A stretch of DNA of 26,706 nucleotides, from the IMG/VR virus record IMGVR_UViG_3300033144_003181, positions 1 through 26,706 of that record. One strand, 5' to 3'. The translations under genes were made by a program, and so were the position numbers. Under the pieces are notes generated by a model, which saw nothing but the letters and a program-made list of their open reading frames with translations, made no database searches and was not told the origin of the DNA. The DNA comes from a virus. This document shows, one piece after another, positions 14,916-24,508 of the stretch. Numbering within the stretch: the stretch's first letter is position 1; each line of letters begins with the position of its first letter.

Positions 14916-15306
14916 AAGAGTAAGTAATCAAGATTTATTTGAAAAGGATTTATTTGCCAAAACGGTAAATGAAGCCGAAAAGCTTATTGATGTATTGGAT
15001 GGTATTGAAAAGGGATTAAAGGATGTTGCTAAGGCACAAAAGGAAATATTAAATAATCAAGATAATAAAACCTTTGAAAGCATACAAAAAACAAAGGTAG
15101 CAGTAGAAGAACTTAATGAGGCTGAAAGAATAGCGGAAAAGATTGCTAAAGATAAGATTAAGTTAGAGAAAAGACTTTCTCAGTCTAGAGATGAATCTGA
15201 AAAATCAAATACAGAGTTAAAAGTTCTTATACAGGAACAAAATAAACTTAATAAAGAGTTAGCGAAAGAAACTTTAGGGCTTACAGACGGACTAGAGAGC
15301 TTTTAA
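14908..15306 (+). CDS. Tape measure protein, N-terminal part (frame-interrupted)
   Basis: The 132-residue ORF starts [20 protein letters not shown], typical of the N-terminus of Bacteroidota-phage tape-measure proteins. It continues as long charged helices ([20 protein letters not shown], then [16 protein letters not shown]) and stops abruptly at TAA 15304-15306 after GLTDGLESF. The rest of the protein continues in the -1 frame, open from 15255. The tape measure sets tail length and is expelled during DNA injection. The ORF is too short to be a complete tape measure, so it represents either one half of a frameshifted product or a broken gene. It overlaps the upstream gene by 8 bases. Confidence 0.75.
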   Translation: MAKRVSNQDLFEKDLFAKTVNEAEKLIDVLDGIEKGLKDVAKAQKEILNNQDNKTFESIQKTKVAVEELNEAERIAEKIAKDKIKLEKRLSQSRDESEKSNTELKVLIQEQNKLNKELAKETLGLTDGLESF

Positions 15307-17522
15307 GAGAGATTACAAAACTTGATAGGGAATTAAAAGAGGTTGACGAATCTGTAGGGCAGTTTCAAAGAAGTATAGGTGAATATCCTAGTGCTGTTAA
15401 TTCAGCTACAGCATCTTTAGAAAATTTTGCCACTGGAGCATTAACTGTTGGGACTGTTTTAAGTGGTTTGAAAACATCATTAGAGGATTCTGCTGATGGG
15501 GCAGAAAAATTACGTAAAGCATCAGCGACTATAGAGGGTGGATTGAGTCAGGTTAAAAATGTTGCGGCTAACGCTGCTGTTGATTTCTTTAGTTTCGCAA
15601 AATCTTTAGCCGAAGGTGATGAGCAAGCATTAAATCTAGCTGGAAATGTATTAAAAAGTACTTCTGCATTAGGATTTTTCCTAGATAAGTCTGAGGATAC
15701 AGGTGAGTTTTTTGACAATACAGCAGAGTCAGCAGAGAATTTTTCAGGCAAGGTTCTTGAATCTGCAAATGCAGCTTTAGAGCTTGAAAACCGTATTATA
15801 GCATTCGAAAAGGCTACAAGACCCTTAGAAGTTAGGATAGAAAGGCTTAATGGTCTTATAGAACAACAATCTATAATAGCTGGAGACAGTACTAGGTCTT
15901 TTAATGAAATATCTGACGCCATACTTAAAGGTCAAGACTTACAGGTTAAAAGAGCAGATATAAACCTAAGACTTGCTAAGGAGGAGTTAGAGATAACACA
16001 AGAAAGGATTAGAATAAGAAATTTAGCAGGAGGAGCTAGTGTTGAATTGCTCAACCAAGAAACTGAAGCTATAAAAGCTGTTATAAATGCAGAGAATGAG
16101 CTTAAGAACGAAATACTTGAAAACGAAAAAGAGTTAAGGCAAGTTAAGCAGGATAGACTTGAGATTGATTTAGATATTTTAATTGACGGTTTTGACAATC
16201 AAAAAACTATAAATGAAAGAATTATAGCAAATGAAAAAGAAACTCTGGAGACTAGAGCAGCTTTATTTGAGCAAACAAGAAAGTTGGCAGAAGACAGTTT
16301 TAGAGGTCAAAAAGAAGTTTTAGAGGAGTTGTCAGCGGCAAACATAGATGTTGATGAGTTGTTATTGTTGGATGCTACTGAGTTAGCAAAGCAGATACAG
16401 TTATTAGAACAATCAGAGATAATAAACACTAGAACTCTAGAGGTTATAAGAGAGAGGAGAACTGTTCTACAAGACTTAGATGACGCACAACAAGACCTTA
16501 ATGAATCACAACAAGAGGGTATTGACTTACAGAAAGAAATACTCGCTCAAGAAGAGGCTTTAGGAAAACAATCGGAGGGTAATTTTTCTGAAAACACAAA
16601 GGCTTTGGATGATTTAGAAAAAGACAGGCTGAAAAATCAAAAAGAAAACATAAGAAGGAGGCTTGAGAATGTTAAGTCTGGCTCAATAGAAGAGCTTAGA
16701 TTGAGAAAAGAATTAAACGACCTATTGTTGCATGAGGCTGAAGAATCCAATAACAAACAAAGGGAGCTACAAGAAAAGGAGGATGAAGAGAGAAAACAGT
16801 TTGTTCAAGATGCTATAAATACAATAGGAGATATTATTGATGAAGGTTTTGATAAAAGAATAGATGCCATAAACGAAAAACTTGACGCAACAAGTCAAAA
16901 TATCGATAGGTTAAGAGATAAAGCTGCTGAAGGTAGATTAGCCTCTGAAGAAAGTTTAGCATTTGAACAAAAACAAGAAGCAGAACTAGAAAGACAAAGA
17001 GAGCAGACAAGAAAAAGACAGGAAAGAACTAAAGCACTTTTTGCAGTTCTTGAATCATTTACAGCTAATGAAGGCGACCTTCCTAAAACTATAGCCGACA
17101 TAAGTGTGTTAAGAGCGTTATCTGGAAGTCTTACAGGTTTCTCCGATGGTGGTTATACTGGTGATGGTGGTAAATATGAAAACGCTGGAATAGTACATAA
17201 AGGTGAGTTTGTAATTGATAAAGAAACAACTAGCAAGATAGGACTTAGAGGTGCTACAATGAAGGATTTTAACAACCGTTTAAGTTCTATGAATGATATT
17301 ATATCTTATGATGGCTCTAATGAATTTATGAGTGCTAAAGCTTTTTCACTAAACGGCTTGGATACAACTGTATTAGAGAGCAAAATGGATACTTTAAATA
17401 GCAGCATAAATAATATAGATATTCCTGAAGGGATGGTTAAATTTGACGATGTAAGAGGTTTAATAAATTTTATATCAAAAAAAGGTAATAAAATAACTAA
17501 AGAAAGAAGTAAATTATACTAA
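15255..17522 (+). CDS. Tape measure protein, main part (-1 frame relative to N-terminal part)
   Basis: The frame is open from 15255 (after TAA 15252-15254) to TAA 17520-17522. It has no ATG near its beginning; the first conventional alternative start is TTG at 15468. The region before that TTG clearly encodes tape-measure sequence: [20 protein letters not shown], then [20 protein letters not shown], matching the [15 protein letters not shown] motif of the family. A long helical coiled-coil body follows. The C-terminal motif [11 protein letters not shown]...[19 protein letters not shown] is diagnostic of these proteins. Joined with the 14908 ORF the protein would be about 870 residues. Whether the join is by programmed frameshift, sequence error or mutation is open. 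Confidence 0.82.
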   Translation, partial: RVSERNFRAYRRTRELLREITKLDRELKEVDESVGQFQRSIGEYPSAVNSATASLENFATGALTVGTVLSGLKTSLEDSADGAEKLRKASATIEGGLSQVKNVAANAAVDFFSFAKSLAEGDEQALNLAGNVLKSTSALGFFLDKSEDTGEFFDNTAESAENFSGKVLESANAALELENRIIAFEKATRPLEVRIERLNGLIEQQSIIAGDSTRSFNEISDAILKGQDLQVKRADINLRLAKEELEITQERIRIRNLAGGASVELLNQETEAIKAVINAENELKNEILENEKELRQVKQDRLEIDLDILIDGFDNQKTINERIIANEKETLETRAALFEQTRKLAEDSFRGQKEVLEELSAANIDVDELLLLDATELAKQIQLLEQSEIINTRTLEVIRERRTVLQDLDDAQQDLNESQQEGIDLQKEILAQEEALGKQSEGNFSENTKALDDLEKDRLKNQKENIRRRLENVKSGSIEELRLRKELNDLLLHEAEESNNKQRELQEKEDEERKQFVQDAINTIGDIIDEGFDKRIDAINEKLDATSQNIDRLRDKAAEGRLASEESLAFEQKQEAELERQREQTRKRQERTKALFAVLESFTANEGDLPKTIADISVLRALSGSLTGFSDGGYTGDGGKYENAGIVHKGEFVIDKETTSKIGLRGATMKDFNNRLSSMNDIISYDGSNEFMSAKAFSLNGLDTTVLESKMDTLNSSINNIDIPEGMVKFDDVRGLINFISKKGNKITKERSKLY

Positions 17523-19247
17523 ATGTCTAATATTTCTAAAAATACAGAGTCTAAATATAGGTTAAACGGTATAACAAGTAACGCACCTATAGATTGGAGT
17601 GACGTTACTATAGAGGCTGAGTATGAAAATGATTCTGTACAACCAAATCTAACCATATCTGAGTTTAATTTTAACTTAGAATCTAGGAAGGCTATAAACG
17701 AGTGGATAGCTAATGGAACTACTTCTGGTGTTGGGATATTTGAGGGTATGCCTTTTGAGTTAGATATATTTAACAATAATGGTGTAGCAAAAACATTTAA
17801 AGCGTTTATAGATTTTACTGAGAGTTACAATGACCTAACTGATGATGGTGAGGTGTTAGTATCTATAATGAAGGATGGAGATATAGAAAACTTTTTTGAT
17901 AAACTAAACGGAACTACTTGTGGATACCTTGAAGAGATAGGTGTTTTTACAAGTGCAGACTATATAAATGTTCCCTATGTTGTTGAGAAAAAATTTAATC
18001 TATTTGAAATTCTACTAACATCTATAGTTTTATATTTAATGGTTAAAGAATTGGCTGAATCTATTAGAAACACTTCAGAATCTATCGCTACTGCCAGTGG
18101 TATATTTTCTGCTGGATTTACTGGTTCTGTTGGTAGTGCTATATATTTAGCTTTAATAGCAATAGTTAATATTATTTATACAGCTATATTAGTGTTAGCA
18201 ATAATAGAATTAGCAAAATCATTATTTAATACACTAATATCTCCATTAAGAACACACAAAGCCATATTACTAAAGACTGCACTAACTAAGATAGCTAATC
18301 ATTTTGGTTATGACTTTGTGTGTCCTGTTGAAGAGTACAATAATTTAGTTTACCTACCATCAAACCCTAACTTAGATGAAAAAACATTATTTGGATTTGT
18401 TAGTGTTACCAAAGGCACTCCATCTGGCATACCAAACAATTTAGACTACGGATATTTTACAGAAGACCTCTTTAATCTTGCAAAAAGAATACCATACGCT
18501 AAAATGCAGTTAATAGGCAATACTATACATCTTAGACCTGAAAACGACCCGTTTTGGGAGATGCAATCAACCTGGGTGATGCCAGATATAAAATTAAACA
18601 CATTACAATATAATACAGAAGACCTTCAGTCAACTAGATTAATGTCTTTTCAAGTAGATTTAAATGATGAATGGACTATAGATAATTATGACAGAACTGC
18701 TGTAGAGATAAAAACAGACCCTATATCTGTAATTAATGAAAGAGCTGTTCTTTTAAAAGGTTTGGAAGAGGTTGATTATAATACTGCTTTAGGAAATAGA
18801 AAAGACAATCTTAATGCTGTAGAGAAGTTGTTAAAAACTGTAGGGGCTTTTATAGACTCTACTACGTCTTTTCTTGGTAGTAGCTCTAACTTTTCAGGAC
18901 TTATACAAAATAAGATATGTTCATTAAAGCAAACTTCAAACTGGCATTCTCTACCAAAATTATTATATATGACTGGAGGTTTTTTACCTGTTAATCATAG
19001 AGATTTATTTAATGCAGAGGTTTTATGGGATAAGTATCATGTTGAAAAATCTTTTGTACAAAATAATTGGAGAGGCCAAAAATACATTTATAGAGGTATA
19101 GATATTCCTTTTGGTGTAGAAGATTTTTTAAAGTTAACAGATAATTCTTTCTTTACATTTGAAGGAAAACAAGCAAAAATAATTAAATTTGTATGGACTA
19201 CAGGAGAAGACACTGCTAAAATAGATTTTTGGGTAAGAGAACCTTAA
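17523..19247 (+). CDS. Distal tail/baseplate protein with hydrophobic segments
   Basis: The 574-residue protein directly follows the tape-measure stop. The N-terminal domain (1-155, YRLNGITSNAPIDWSDVTIE, then FEGMPFELDIFNNN) has the look of a distal-tail domain. Two hydrophobic stretches follow at about 157-175 (FNLFEILLTSIVLYLMV) and 203-232 (GSAIYLALIAIVNIIYTAIL), long enough to span a membrane. The C-terminal part is soluble and strand-rich (YHVEKSFVQNNWRGQKYIYRG; FTFEGKQAKIIKFVW), like hub proteins. Hydrophobic segments inside a tail-tip protein suggest contact with the cell envelope during injection; that is inference. Confidence 0.62.
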   Translation: MSNISKNTESKYRLNGITSNAPIDWSDVTIEAEYENDSVQPNLTISEFNFNLESRKAINEWIANGTTSGVGIFEGMPFELDIFNNNGVAKTFKAFIDFTESYNDLTDDGEVLVSIMKDGDIENFFDKLNGTTCGYLEEIGVFTSADYINVPYVVEKKFNLFEILLTSIVLYLMVKELAESIRNTSESIATASGIFSAGFTGSVGSAIYLALIAIVNIIYTAILVLAIIELAKSLFNTLISPLRTHKAILLKTALTKIANHFGYDFVCPVEEYNNLVYLPSNPNLDEKTLFGFVSVTKGTPSGIPNNLDYGYFTEDLFNLAKRIPYAKMQLIGNTIHLRPENDPFWEMQSTWVMPDIKLNTLQYNTEDLQSTRLMSFQVDLNDEWTIDNYDRTAVEIKTDPISVINERAVLLKGLEEVDYNTALGNRKDNLNAVEKLLKTVGAFIDSTTSFLGSSSNFSGLIQNKICSLKQTSNWHSLPKLLYMTGGFLPVNHRDLFNAEVLWDKYHVEKSFVQNNWRGQKYIYRGIDIPFGVEDFLKLTDNSFFTFEGKQAKIIKFVWTTGEDTAKIDFWVREP

Positions 19248-19291
19248 CCTTACACATTTAACTTAAAAGAAACTAAAATAATACCAAGCTA

Positions 19292-19531
19292 ATGGATGAG
19301 TATTTAAAAAAAATGATGAATCTTTCTAAAATAATGATAGAAAGAAATAGGGAGTCTTTTAATGAGAATTTCATAAAGCTTAGTAATATGGAAAATCTTA
19401 ATGATTCTCAAAAAAAAGAAATAGAAGAGGCAAAGGTTCTTTATAAAGAAACAAATCAGGCTATGGCTAATGGGGATATTGACTCTTTAAATAATATAAT
19501 ATCTAGGGTTTTAAGTAAAGCAAAGAAATAG
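19292..19531 (+). CDS. Small helical protein between tail genes
   Basis: The 79-residue protein is almost entirely helical and charged (MDEYLKKMMNLSKIMIERNR, LNDSQKKEIEEAKVLYKETN), ending in ISRVLSKAKK. It has no membrane segment. It starts after a 44-base gap and ends one base before the next tail gene. It may be a chaperone or small structural partner of the flanking tail proteins. No family recognised. Confidence 0.6.
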   Translation: MDEYLKKMMNLSKIMIERNRESFNENFIKLSNMENLNDSQKKEIEEAKVLYKETNQAMANGDIDSLNNIISRVLSKAKK

Positions 19532-19532
19532 G

Positions 19533-21977
19533 ATGCCATTAACAGTATTATTAACAGACATAAAGTATTTTAACGAGTTTAAAAATGACGTTGGATTTGC
19601 TTCAAACCCATCAGACTTCACCAAAAACCTTTCTGGAAGCACGATGGAAAAGGTTAAAGTATTGTACACAATAGAAGTTAACTGGTTTTCTTCTGTCACC
19701 TCTAGTGACCCATGGAGCTTTGACCTATCTTTAGGAAGGATAAATAGGTCAAATGGAAGCTTTAGGGCTGATGGGTTTAGTCCTGGAGATATTTGTGCGT
19801 GGAGTCAGAACGGGGTTAACACAGCTACAATAACAATAAACTCCATATCACAATCTGGAGGTACAATAAACTTCACATTAAACTCAGGATCTATAACTAG
19901 TGCATCCAACGCAGGTTTAATAGCAGTCACACCTTTAACTGCTTTGAGAAATAACTTTGGAGTTATAGAGAATAGTGATACTTTTTCAATAGAGTCTTTA
20001 GTTACTGGTTCAGACCAAGGGTATTACACTGGAGGTATAGGTATTGACTTTGGAGGCGGTAGAGATACAAATTTTGTAAACATGACCCCTTTGGGAACAA
20101 ACAAGGATTGGCAAACAGGTTCTATGAGAGTTAGGTATGTAAGTAATCCTGCTTTTGATGTTCAAAGGTTTGAGATAGAGCATATATTTACAATACCATC
20201 TTGGTATGTTCAAGGGGAGCTAAACAACCTTTTAAATAAGCAAATAACACAGCTTTTTGATGGGCAAAACAGTTTAAAATATGTTATAAATCCAGAGTTT
20301 CAAACTGTTTTATCAAATCCTAATACTGGTAAGTCAACCATAATTGATGTTGATGATGGCTCTGTGGCTTGGTTTCAGGAGAATTTTAACGGATTCCAAA
20401 ATAACTATCAAGTAAATTCAATTAACTATGAAGAACAAGCAACAACAAATAGTGCTTCAGGTCTTTTAATAGGTTCAAAAACAAAAGTAACCATAGAGGT
20501 GCAGAAAAACAATGGAAACTTTTCTGTAGGAGAAAGAGCTGGGGTGTATGTGTCGTATTTACCTAGTCAGGCGGAATACACTAATACTACGTTAACTGAT
20601 TTAATAGACAATTTTATATATGACAATGCAGTTAATAGTAATGGTCTTGCATCTGTAAATGGTCAAGATTTTATAGAGAATTTTGAAATAATAAACATCT
20701 CAGGAAACACTATGGATTTAGTTTTTGAGGTAGATTATTCAACATTACAAAAGGTAAGGCTATCAAACTTAAATTCGCAAGGAGATATATATTATGTTAT
20801 AGGTGTTCAGCTAGGGGACAACTCTCTATCTTCAGCAAATTCAGATAGGGTTATGTTGATTGGAGATGTTAATCAATATGATGAGAGTGCTGATATACCA
20901 GATTTATTAGAATTCACTAAGTTTGATATTTATTCTCACGATAGGATTATAGGTATTGATAGCGGTAATACAGATTTAACAGCTTGGATTGAAGACGGTA
21001 TCGCTTTAGATTATACTATGAGTCTTAATTTAAATAAAAGTGCAGTACTTAATTCATTAGACTTTATATTGTTAGCGTACAACCCTTCCACAGAAAATTA
21101 TTTTGAGTTAGATAAGTATTCTTATAATATATTTCCTTCCGTAGTTTCTTCAGGGATACAACAATTATCTTTAAATAGCACGAGGGGGTATATTTTAGAT
21201 GTAGGAAGTCAGTTTAATAAGGCTGAATTATCCACAGGAGCTAACGCTTTAGGCTTTCAAGAATACGATGGTGTTATAGGTCAGAAATTTAGCTGGCAGG
21301 ATTGGATTCAAAATCTAAATGTTGACACTGTTTTTTATGACTCTTCAAAGCCTAACAACAATCTTAATAACAAATCTTCAAACTACTCTTTATTGAATGG
21401 TTATGAGATTAGAATTGCTTTTTTTGGTAATCTTTCGGGTGTTAGTGATTTAGGTGTTTCTGGATTTACAGATTACCTATATTTATCACAACCTTTAACA
21501 ACATATAATTATGAAGAGGATGGAAATATAACTCCGATATGGAGTTGTAATATGGAAACTTTTGATGCTTCTGGAACAAATAATTTAGGTGGGGCAATAC
21601 TTACTGGTCAAGATACATTATATAGGTGGACTTGGACTAATTCTGGAGGACCAGTTACATCATTAACTGGTATATGGGGTATAAACAGGATTGAAGAGAC
21701 TGGTGATGTGGGTTATCAAATAACTGAAATATCATCATTATATAATCAGCCTTCTGGACAGATATTAAAACCAATCTCTGGTAGTACATTATTTATGTAC
21801 TTAAATTCTGGCAATGTTGTTATGGAATGTTTGATAGATGGTTCAATTGCTCAATCTGGATTGGAATACAACCTTTCATCAAGAATACATGACTCTAATG
21901 CTCTTGTGGATGGTAAAGAAACTGAGAGTGGAGTATTGAAAGATACAGAAGCAGGAATAATAAAAGAAATAGAATGA
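19533..21977 (+). CDS. Large tail-tip/baseplate protein
   Basis: The 814-residue protein is rich in beta strands, Asn, Ser and Gly, with no membrane segment or enzymatic motif that I can see. The N-terminus MPLTVLLTDIKYFNEFKND begins a domain with YTIEVNWFSSVTSSDPW. Repeated strand-turn segments such as ITINSISQSGGTINFTLNSG look like baseplate or hub domains. A later jelly-roll-like region (EYNLSSRIHDSNALVDG) ends the protein. The order tape measure, distal tail, large protein, fibre is usual for siphoviruses, so this is probably the tail hub or a baseplate wedge. It shares a 4-base ATGA overlap with the next gene. Confidence 0.65.
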   Translation: MPLTVLLTDIKYFNEFKNDVGFASNPSDFTKNLSGSTMEKVKVLYTIEVNWFSSVTSSDPWSFDLSLGRINRSNGSFRADGFSPGDICAWSQNGVNTATITINSISQSGGTINFTLNSGSITSASNAGLIAVTPLTALRNNFGVIENSDTFSIESLVTGSDQGYYTGGIGIDFGGGRDTNFVNMTPLGTNKDWQTGSMRVRYVSNPAFDVQRFEIEHIFTIPSWYVQGELNNLLNKQITQLFDGQNSLKYVINPEFQTVLSNPNTGKSTIIDVDDGSVAWFQENFNGFQNNYQVNSINYEEQATTNSASGLLIGSKTKVTIEVQKNNGNFSVGERAGVYVSYLPSQAEYTNTTLTDLIDNFIYDNAVNSNGLASVNGQDFIENFEIINISGNTMDLVFEVDYSTLQKVRLSNLNSQGDIYYVIGVQLGDNSLSSANSDRVMLIGDVNQYDESADIPDLLEFTKFDIYSHDRIIGIDSGNTDLTAWIEDGIALDYTMSLNLNKSAVLNSLDFILLAYNPSTENYFELDKYSYNIFPSVVSSGIQQLSLNSTRGYILDVGSQFNKAELSTGANALGFQEYDGVIGQKFSWQDWIQNLNVDTVFYDSSKPNNNLNNKSSNYSLLNGYEIRIAFFGNLSGVSDLGVSGFTDYLYLSQPLTTYNYEEDGNITPIWSCNMETFDASGTNNLGGAILTGQDTLYRWTWTNSGGPVTSLTGIWGINRIEETGDVGYQITEISSLYNQPSGQILKPISGSTLFMYLNSGNVVMECLIDGSIAQSGLEYNLSSRIHDSNALVDGKETESGVLKDTEAGIIKEIE

Positions 21978-22903
21978 TAATAATAGAGCATCCAAATAGT
22001 AATCCTTATTCATACCTTAGTGGGAACGCTTGTAAAGTTTTAGGTAAATCACTACCTAATACTCCAGACCCACAAACAAACGATATATGTATTTGCGATT
22101 ATATAACTTGTGAATATAAGGAGAAGGTTTTTGCGTCACCATCAAACCCTAATGATTTTTGGAAAAATGATAAAAACGAATTTTTATTTAAGAGGTTTGT
22201 AAGTTCTGATACTGTTGAAATTGAATTACAACTAGACGGTGTAAAGGTTGCCGACCTAAACAATAATACATACGGTGAGTTTTTTAATGGTTTTCCTTCT
22301 GGAAATGACGAACAACAGTTATATGTAGGTTATTTATTAGATTGGTTAAGCGTGTATAATGCTTTTGGAACTGGCAAATATAACGTTGTTTCTAACCTAA
22401 ACATAATAGGTAATTTAACAACGTTTACGAGTAGGGATTTTAATTTATGCTTATATTCGGATATATTAGCTAATGGCACTGTTAGGGTTGAAACTTATCA
22501 AAATGGAAACATACTTGGTAATGATTTTGATTTTACTGATTTAAATTGGTATCAGTCTTTAAGGTTGCCTGCGATATTTGGAAATCCAACGCCTGTATTT
22601 GAAACCACAGATTATATAACTAGCAACCATATAAGAAGACAAAACAAAGCAAAAATGTCAAGAGAGTGGGATTTAAATACTAAACTAATAGACTGGGAGG
22701 TTGCTAATAAGTTGGTTTATAATAAGATGTTAGGAAACAAAATACTTGTTACCGATTATCAAATAAGAGCAGAGTCAATATGGAGAAGGATTCCAGTTTT
22801 TATGAAGGAAATTGATAAGCCAGAATTAAGAAACAATCCAAAGAGAAGATACAATATTAAATTCGTTGATGAAGAAGATATATTTACAAAAAGAAACTTT
22901 TAA
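21974..22903 (+). CDS. Tail/baseplate protein
   Basis: The 309-residue soluble protein is beta-rich in its N-terminal two thirds (CICDYITCEYKEKVFASPSN; RFVSSDTVEIELQLDGVKVA). The C-terminal part is more helical and basic (NHIRRQNKAKMSREWDLNTK; RNNPKRRYNIKFVDEEDIF). A Cys pair (C38, C40) and C46 lie near the N-terminus. It overlaps the large tail-tip gene by 4 bases and precedes the fibre gene by 11, so it is likely part of the same baseplate and perhaps a fibre adaptor. No family recognised. Confidence 0.6.
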   Translation: MIIIEHPNSNPYSYLSGNACKVLGKSLPNTPDPQTNDICICDYITCEYKEKVFASPSNPNDFWKNDKNEFLFKRFVSSDTVEIELQLDGVKVADLNNNTYGEFFNGFPSGNDEQQLYVGYLLDWLSVYNAFGTGKYNVVSNLNIIGNLTTFTSRDFNLCLYSDILANGTVRVETYQNGNILGNDFDFTDLNWYQSLRLPAIFGNPTPVFETTDYITSNHIRRQNKAKMSREWDLNTKLIDWEVANKLVYNKMLGNKILVTDYQIRAESIWRRIPVFMKEIDKPELRNNPKRRYNIKFVDEEDIFTKRNF

Positions 22904-22914
22904 AATAGATACAA

Positions 22915-23955
22915 ATGGGAGATAAAATTTCAGACTACCCGTCTAAAACAACAATACATGGTGATGATTTGTTAGATTTTTCTAATACAGAAGATAGTGG
23001 TGCTAGTTATAATCAGAGCCAGAAAGTAACCGTAGACCAGTTTATGGCTTATATTAACTCAAACATAAGCAGTATATATAATTCAGATGGTAATATAAAC
23101 GAAAACAGAATACTAACATCTAATGGCTCATTCACAAAGTGGATAGGAGGTGATGTTATTGTTCAAACAAATAATGAGATTGATGATTACGCATTTTTAG
23201 TACAAGACCAATTAGGTTCTGAACGTGGTCGTTTTGGAATGGACACAGCAAGCGGTTCTAGTGTTTTAGAATTATCAAACGTTAGTGGAACTTGGTTTGA
23301 TGCAAACGATGAAGTTATTGATGTTAATAGTGGTTTTTTCAATGTGTCTACTACAGAAGTTAAATTAGCAACTTTTGGAGAGTTTAAAAATATAGCTAGT
23401 TTTAACTACTATGGTTTTACTGGTTTTGCTGTTGGTGAGTACGCTATTGGTTCAAATGCCGCTGGTAGAACAAATTTAAATGCAGCTAGTGGTCAAAGCT
23501 TGTTTTTTATGAATAACAACTCAGAACAATGGTCAATTGATGGTTCTGGTAAGTTTAGAGGTAATACAAGTGTTGGTATGAAAGTAGCTGCATACAGTAG
23601 TGGTGGTTCTGATGAGTTCGGTATTGGAATACAGTCTGGAGAATTTCAAAATATTATACCAACATCTGGTACTCCTAGATTTACATGGTTGAGTGGAGAT
23701 AGCACAACACATACTGAGTTAATGACATTATTAACAAATGGTAGTCTTGCTCTTGGTGTAGCTTCTCCAGATGCAAGTGCATTATTACAAATGGATTCAA
23801 CAACCCAAGGATTATTGCCGCCAAGAATGACAGCAGGACAGGGTTCTGCGATAGCACCAGTTGACGGATTAATAATTTATGTGACATCAACTAACGGAAC
23901 TTTTACAAGTGTTGGTATTTGGGCTTATGAAAATGGAGCTTGGACTAAATTGTAA
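22915..23955 (+). CDS. Tail fibre
   Basis: The 346-residue protein has an N-terminal attachment-type region (SDYPSKTTIHGDDLLDFSN; QKVTVDQFMAYIN). A long Ser/Gly/Asn-rich beta shaft follows (for example AIGSNAAGRTNLNAAS; MKVAAYSSGG). The C-terminal block has ALLQMDSTTQGLLPPRMTAG and GLIIYVTSTNGT...GIWAYENGAWTKL. The LLxxDSTTxGLLPPRM / GLIIYxTxxN block recurs at fibre and adhesin ends in Bacteroidota and their phages. No S74-type autoprotease is visible. It is the last gene of the tail block and the best candidate for the receptor-binding fibre. Confidence 0.78.
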   Translation: MGDKISDYPSKTTIHGDDLLDFSNTEDSGASYNQSQKVTVDQFMAYINSNISSIYNSDGNINENRILTSNGSFTKWIGGDVIVQTNNEIDDYAFLVQDQLGSERGRFGMDTASGSSVLELSNVSGTWFDANDEVIDVNSGFFNVSTTEVKLATFGEFKNIASFNYYGFTGFAVGEYAIGSNAAGRTNLNAASGQSLFFMNNNSEQWSIDGSGKFRGNTSVGMKVAAYSSGGSDEFGIGIQSGEFQNIIPTSGTPRFTWLSGDSTTHTELMTLLTNGSLALGVASPDASALLQMDSTTQGLLPPRMTAGQGSAIAPVDGLIIYVTSTNGTFTSVGIWAYENGAWTKL

Positions 23956-23972
23956 TATTTTTTATATATTTG
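23940..23972 (+). promoter_or_regulatory. Putative Bacteroidota-type promoter before the lysis region
   Basis: TATATTTG (23965-23972) matches the -7 element TAnnTTTG exactly. A TTG at 23940-23942, 22 bases upstream within the end of the fibre gene, may serve as the -33 element, a little far. The ATG of the next gene lies 20 bases downstream, giving a short leader. This would start a lysis-region transcript independent of the tail operon. Confidence 0.5.
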
Positions 23973-23992
23973 TAGTTTACACATAAAACATT

Positions 23993-24169
23993 ATGAAAGA
24001 TTTAACGGAAAGAGAATTACAATTATTAATAGGTTCTATTGACTTATCAATATCAAATATAGGTGGTCAAATGATTAAAATATCTCCAGAACAAAAACAA
24101 GAAGCAAGAAAGACACTTTCAGAGTATCTTAAATTGCAAGAAAAATTAAACAATATTAAAACTAAATAA
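23993..24169 (+). CDS. 58-residue helical protein
   Basis: The frame runs from ATG 23993 to TAA 24167-24169: MKDLTERELQLLIGSIDLSI, then SPEQKQEARKTLSEYLKLQE and a Lys-rich end. It is charged and helical, without a membrane segment. It follows the putative promoter by 20 bases and precedes the 24172 gene by 2. Its function is unknown. Tight spacing and normal codon use support it as a true gene. Confidence 0.68.
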   Translation: MKDLTERELQLLIGSIDLSISNIGGQMIKISPEQKQEARKTLSEYLKLQEKLNNIKTK

Positions 24170-24171
24170 TT

Positions 24172-24507
24172 ATGCCTAAAGTAGAAATAACAAAGCAATT
24201 AGACAGACCAGATGGTGGTGTAGTTGCTTCTGGTTCGATTGCTGACTCAAACCCAGTTTTTATTGAATCTGAAAAAGCAATTAAATTCCCAACTAAACTA
24301 ATGTTAAACCAACAAGCAATTGATGATGGTAAACAACCAGTTCCATCAATTGATGAATTTAAGTTTAACAAATTAGTTAAAATGTGTTCTGATTCAGAAT
24401 GGAATGCTGTTAACGATGATTCTGGTGCTGGTCTATTAGTGACTCAGTTTTATCAAGAAGTAATCGCTGAACATATCGGTGATGGATTTACTAACCCAAT
24501 TTCATAG
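24172..24507 (+). CDS. Hypothetical protein between tail fibre and lysis genes
   Basis: The 111-residue acidic protein has a beta-type N-terminus (KVEITKQLDRPDGGVVASGS) and a helical C-terminal half (FKFNKLVKMCSDSEWNAVND; VTQFYQEVIAEHIGDGF). It has no membrane segment or motif I know. Its stop is one base ahead of the endolysin start. The place just after a tail fibre would also suit a fibre-associated or virion protein, so its role is left open. Confidence 0.6.
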   Translation: MPKVEITKQLDRPDGGVVASGSIADSNPVFIESEKAIKFPTKLMLNQQAIDDGKQPVPSIDEFKFNKLVKMCSDSEWNAVNDDSGAGLLVTQFYQEVIAEHIGDGFTNPIS

Positions 24508-24508
24508 T

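Noticed and set aside
15548-17101. Several Ser/Leu-rich reverse-strand ORFs (15548-15922, 15932-16198, 16895-17101)
   Set aside because: All are antisense shadows of the helical tape-measure coding region; their Ser-rich composition mirrors Glu/Arg/Lys codons of the real frame.
18357-22152. Shared 14-base words (CCATCAAACCCTAA at about 18357 and 22139)
   Set aside because: Both are inside genes and encode a common Pro-Ser-Asn-Pro-Asn turn; two copies 3.8 kb apart are not evidence of a repeat element.
24479-24508. Upstream ATG start for the M15 endolysin (adds MMDLLTQFHS)
   Set aside because: It would overlap the previous gene by 29 bases; the ATG at 24509 has a one-base gap, like neighbouring genes, and begins the recognisable domain.
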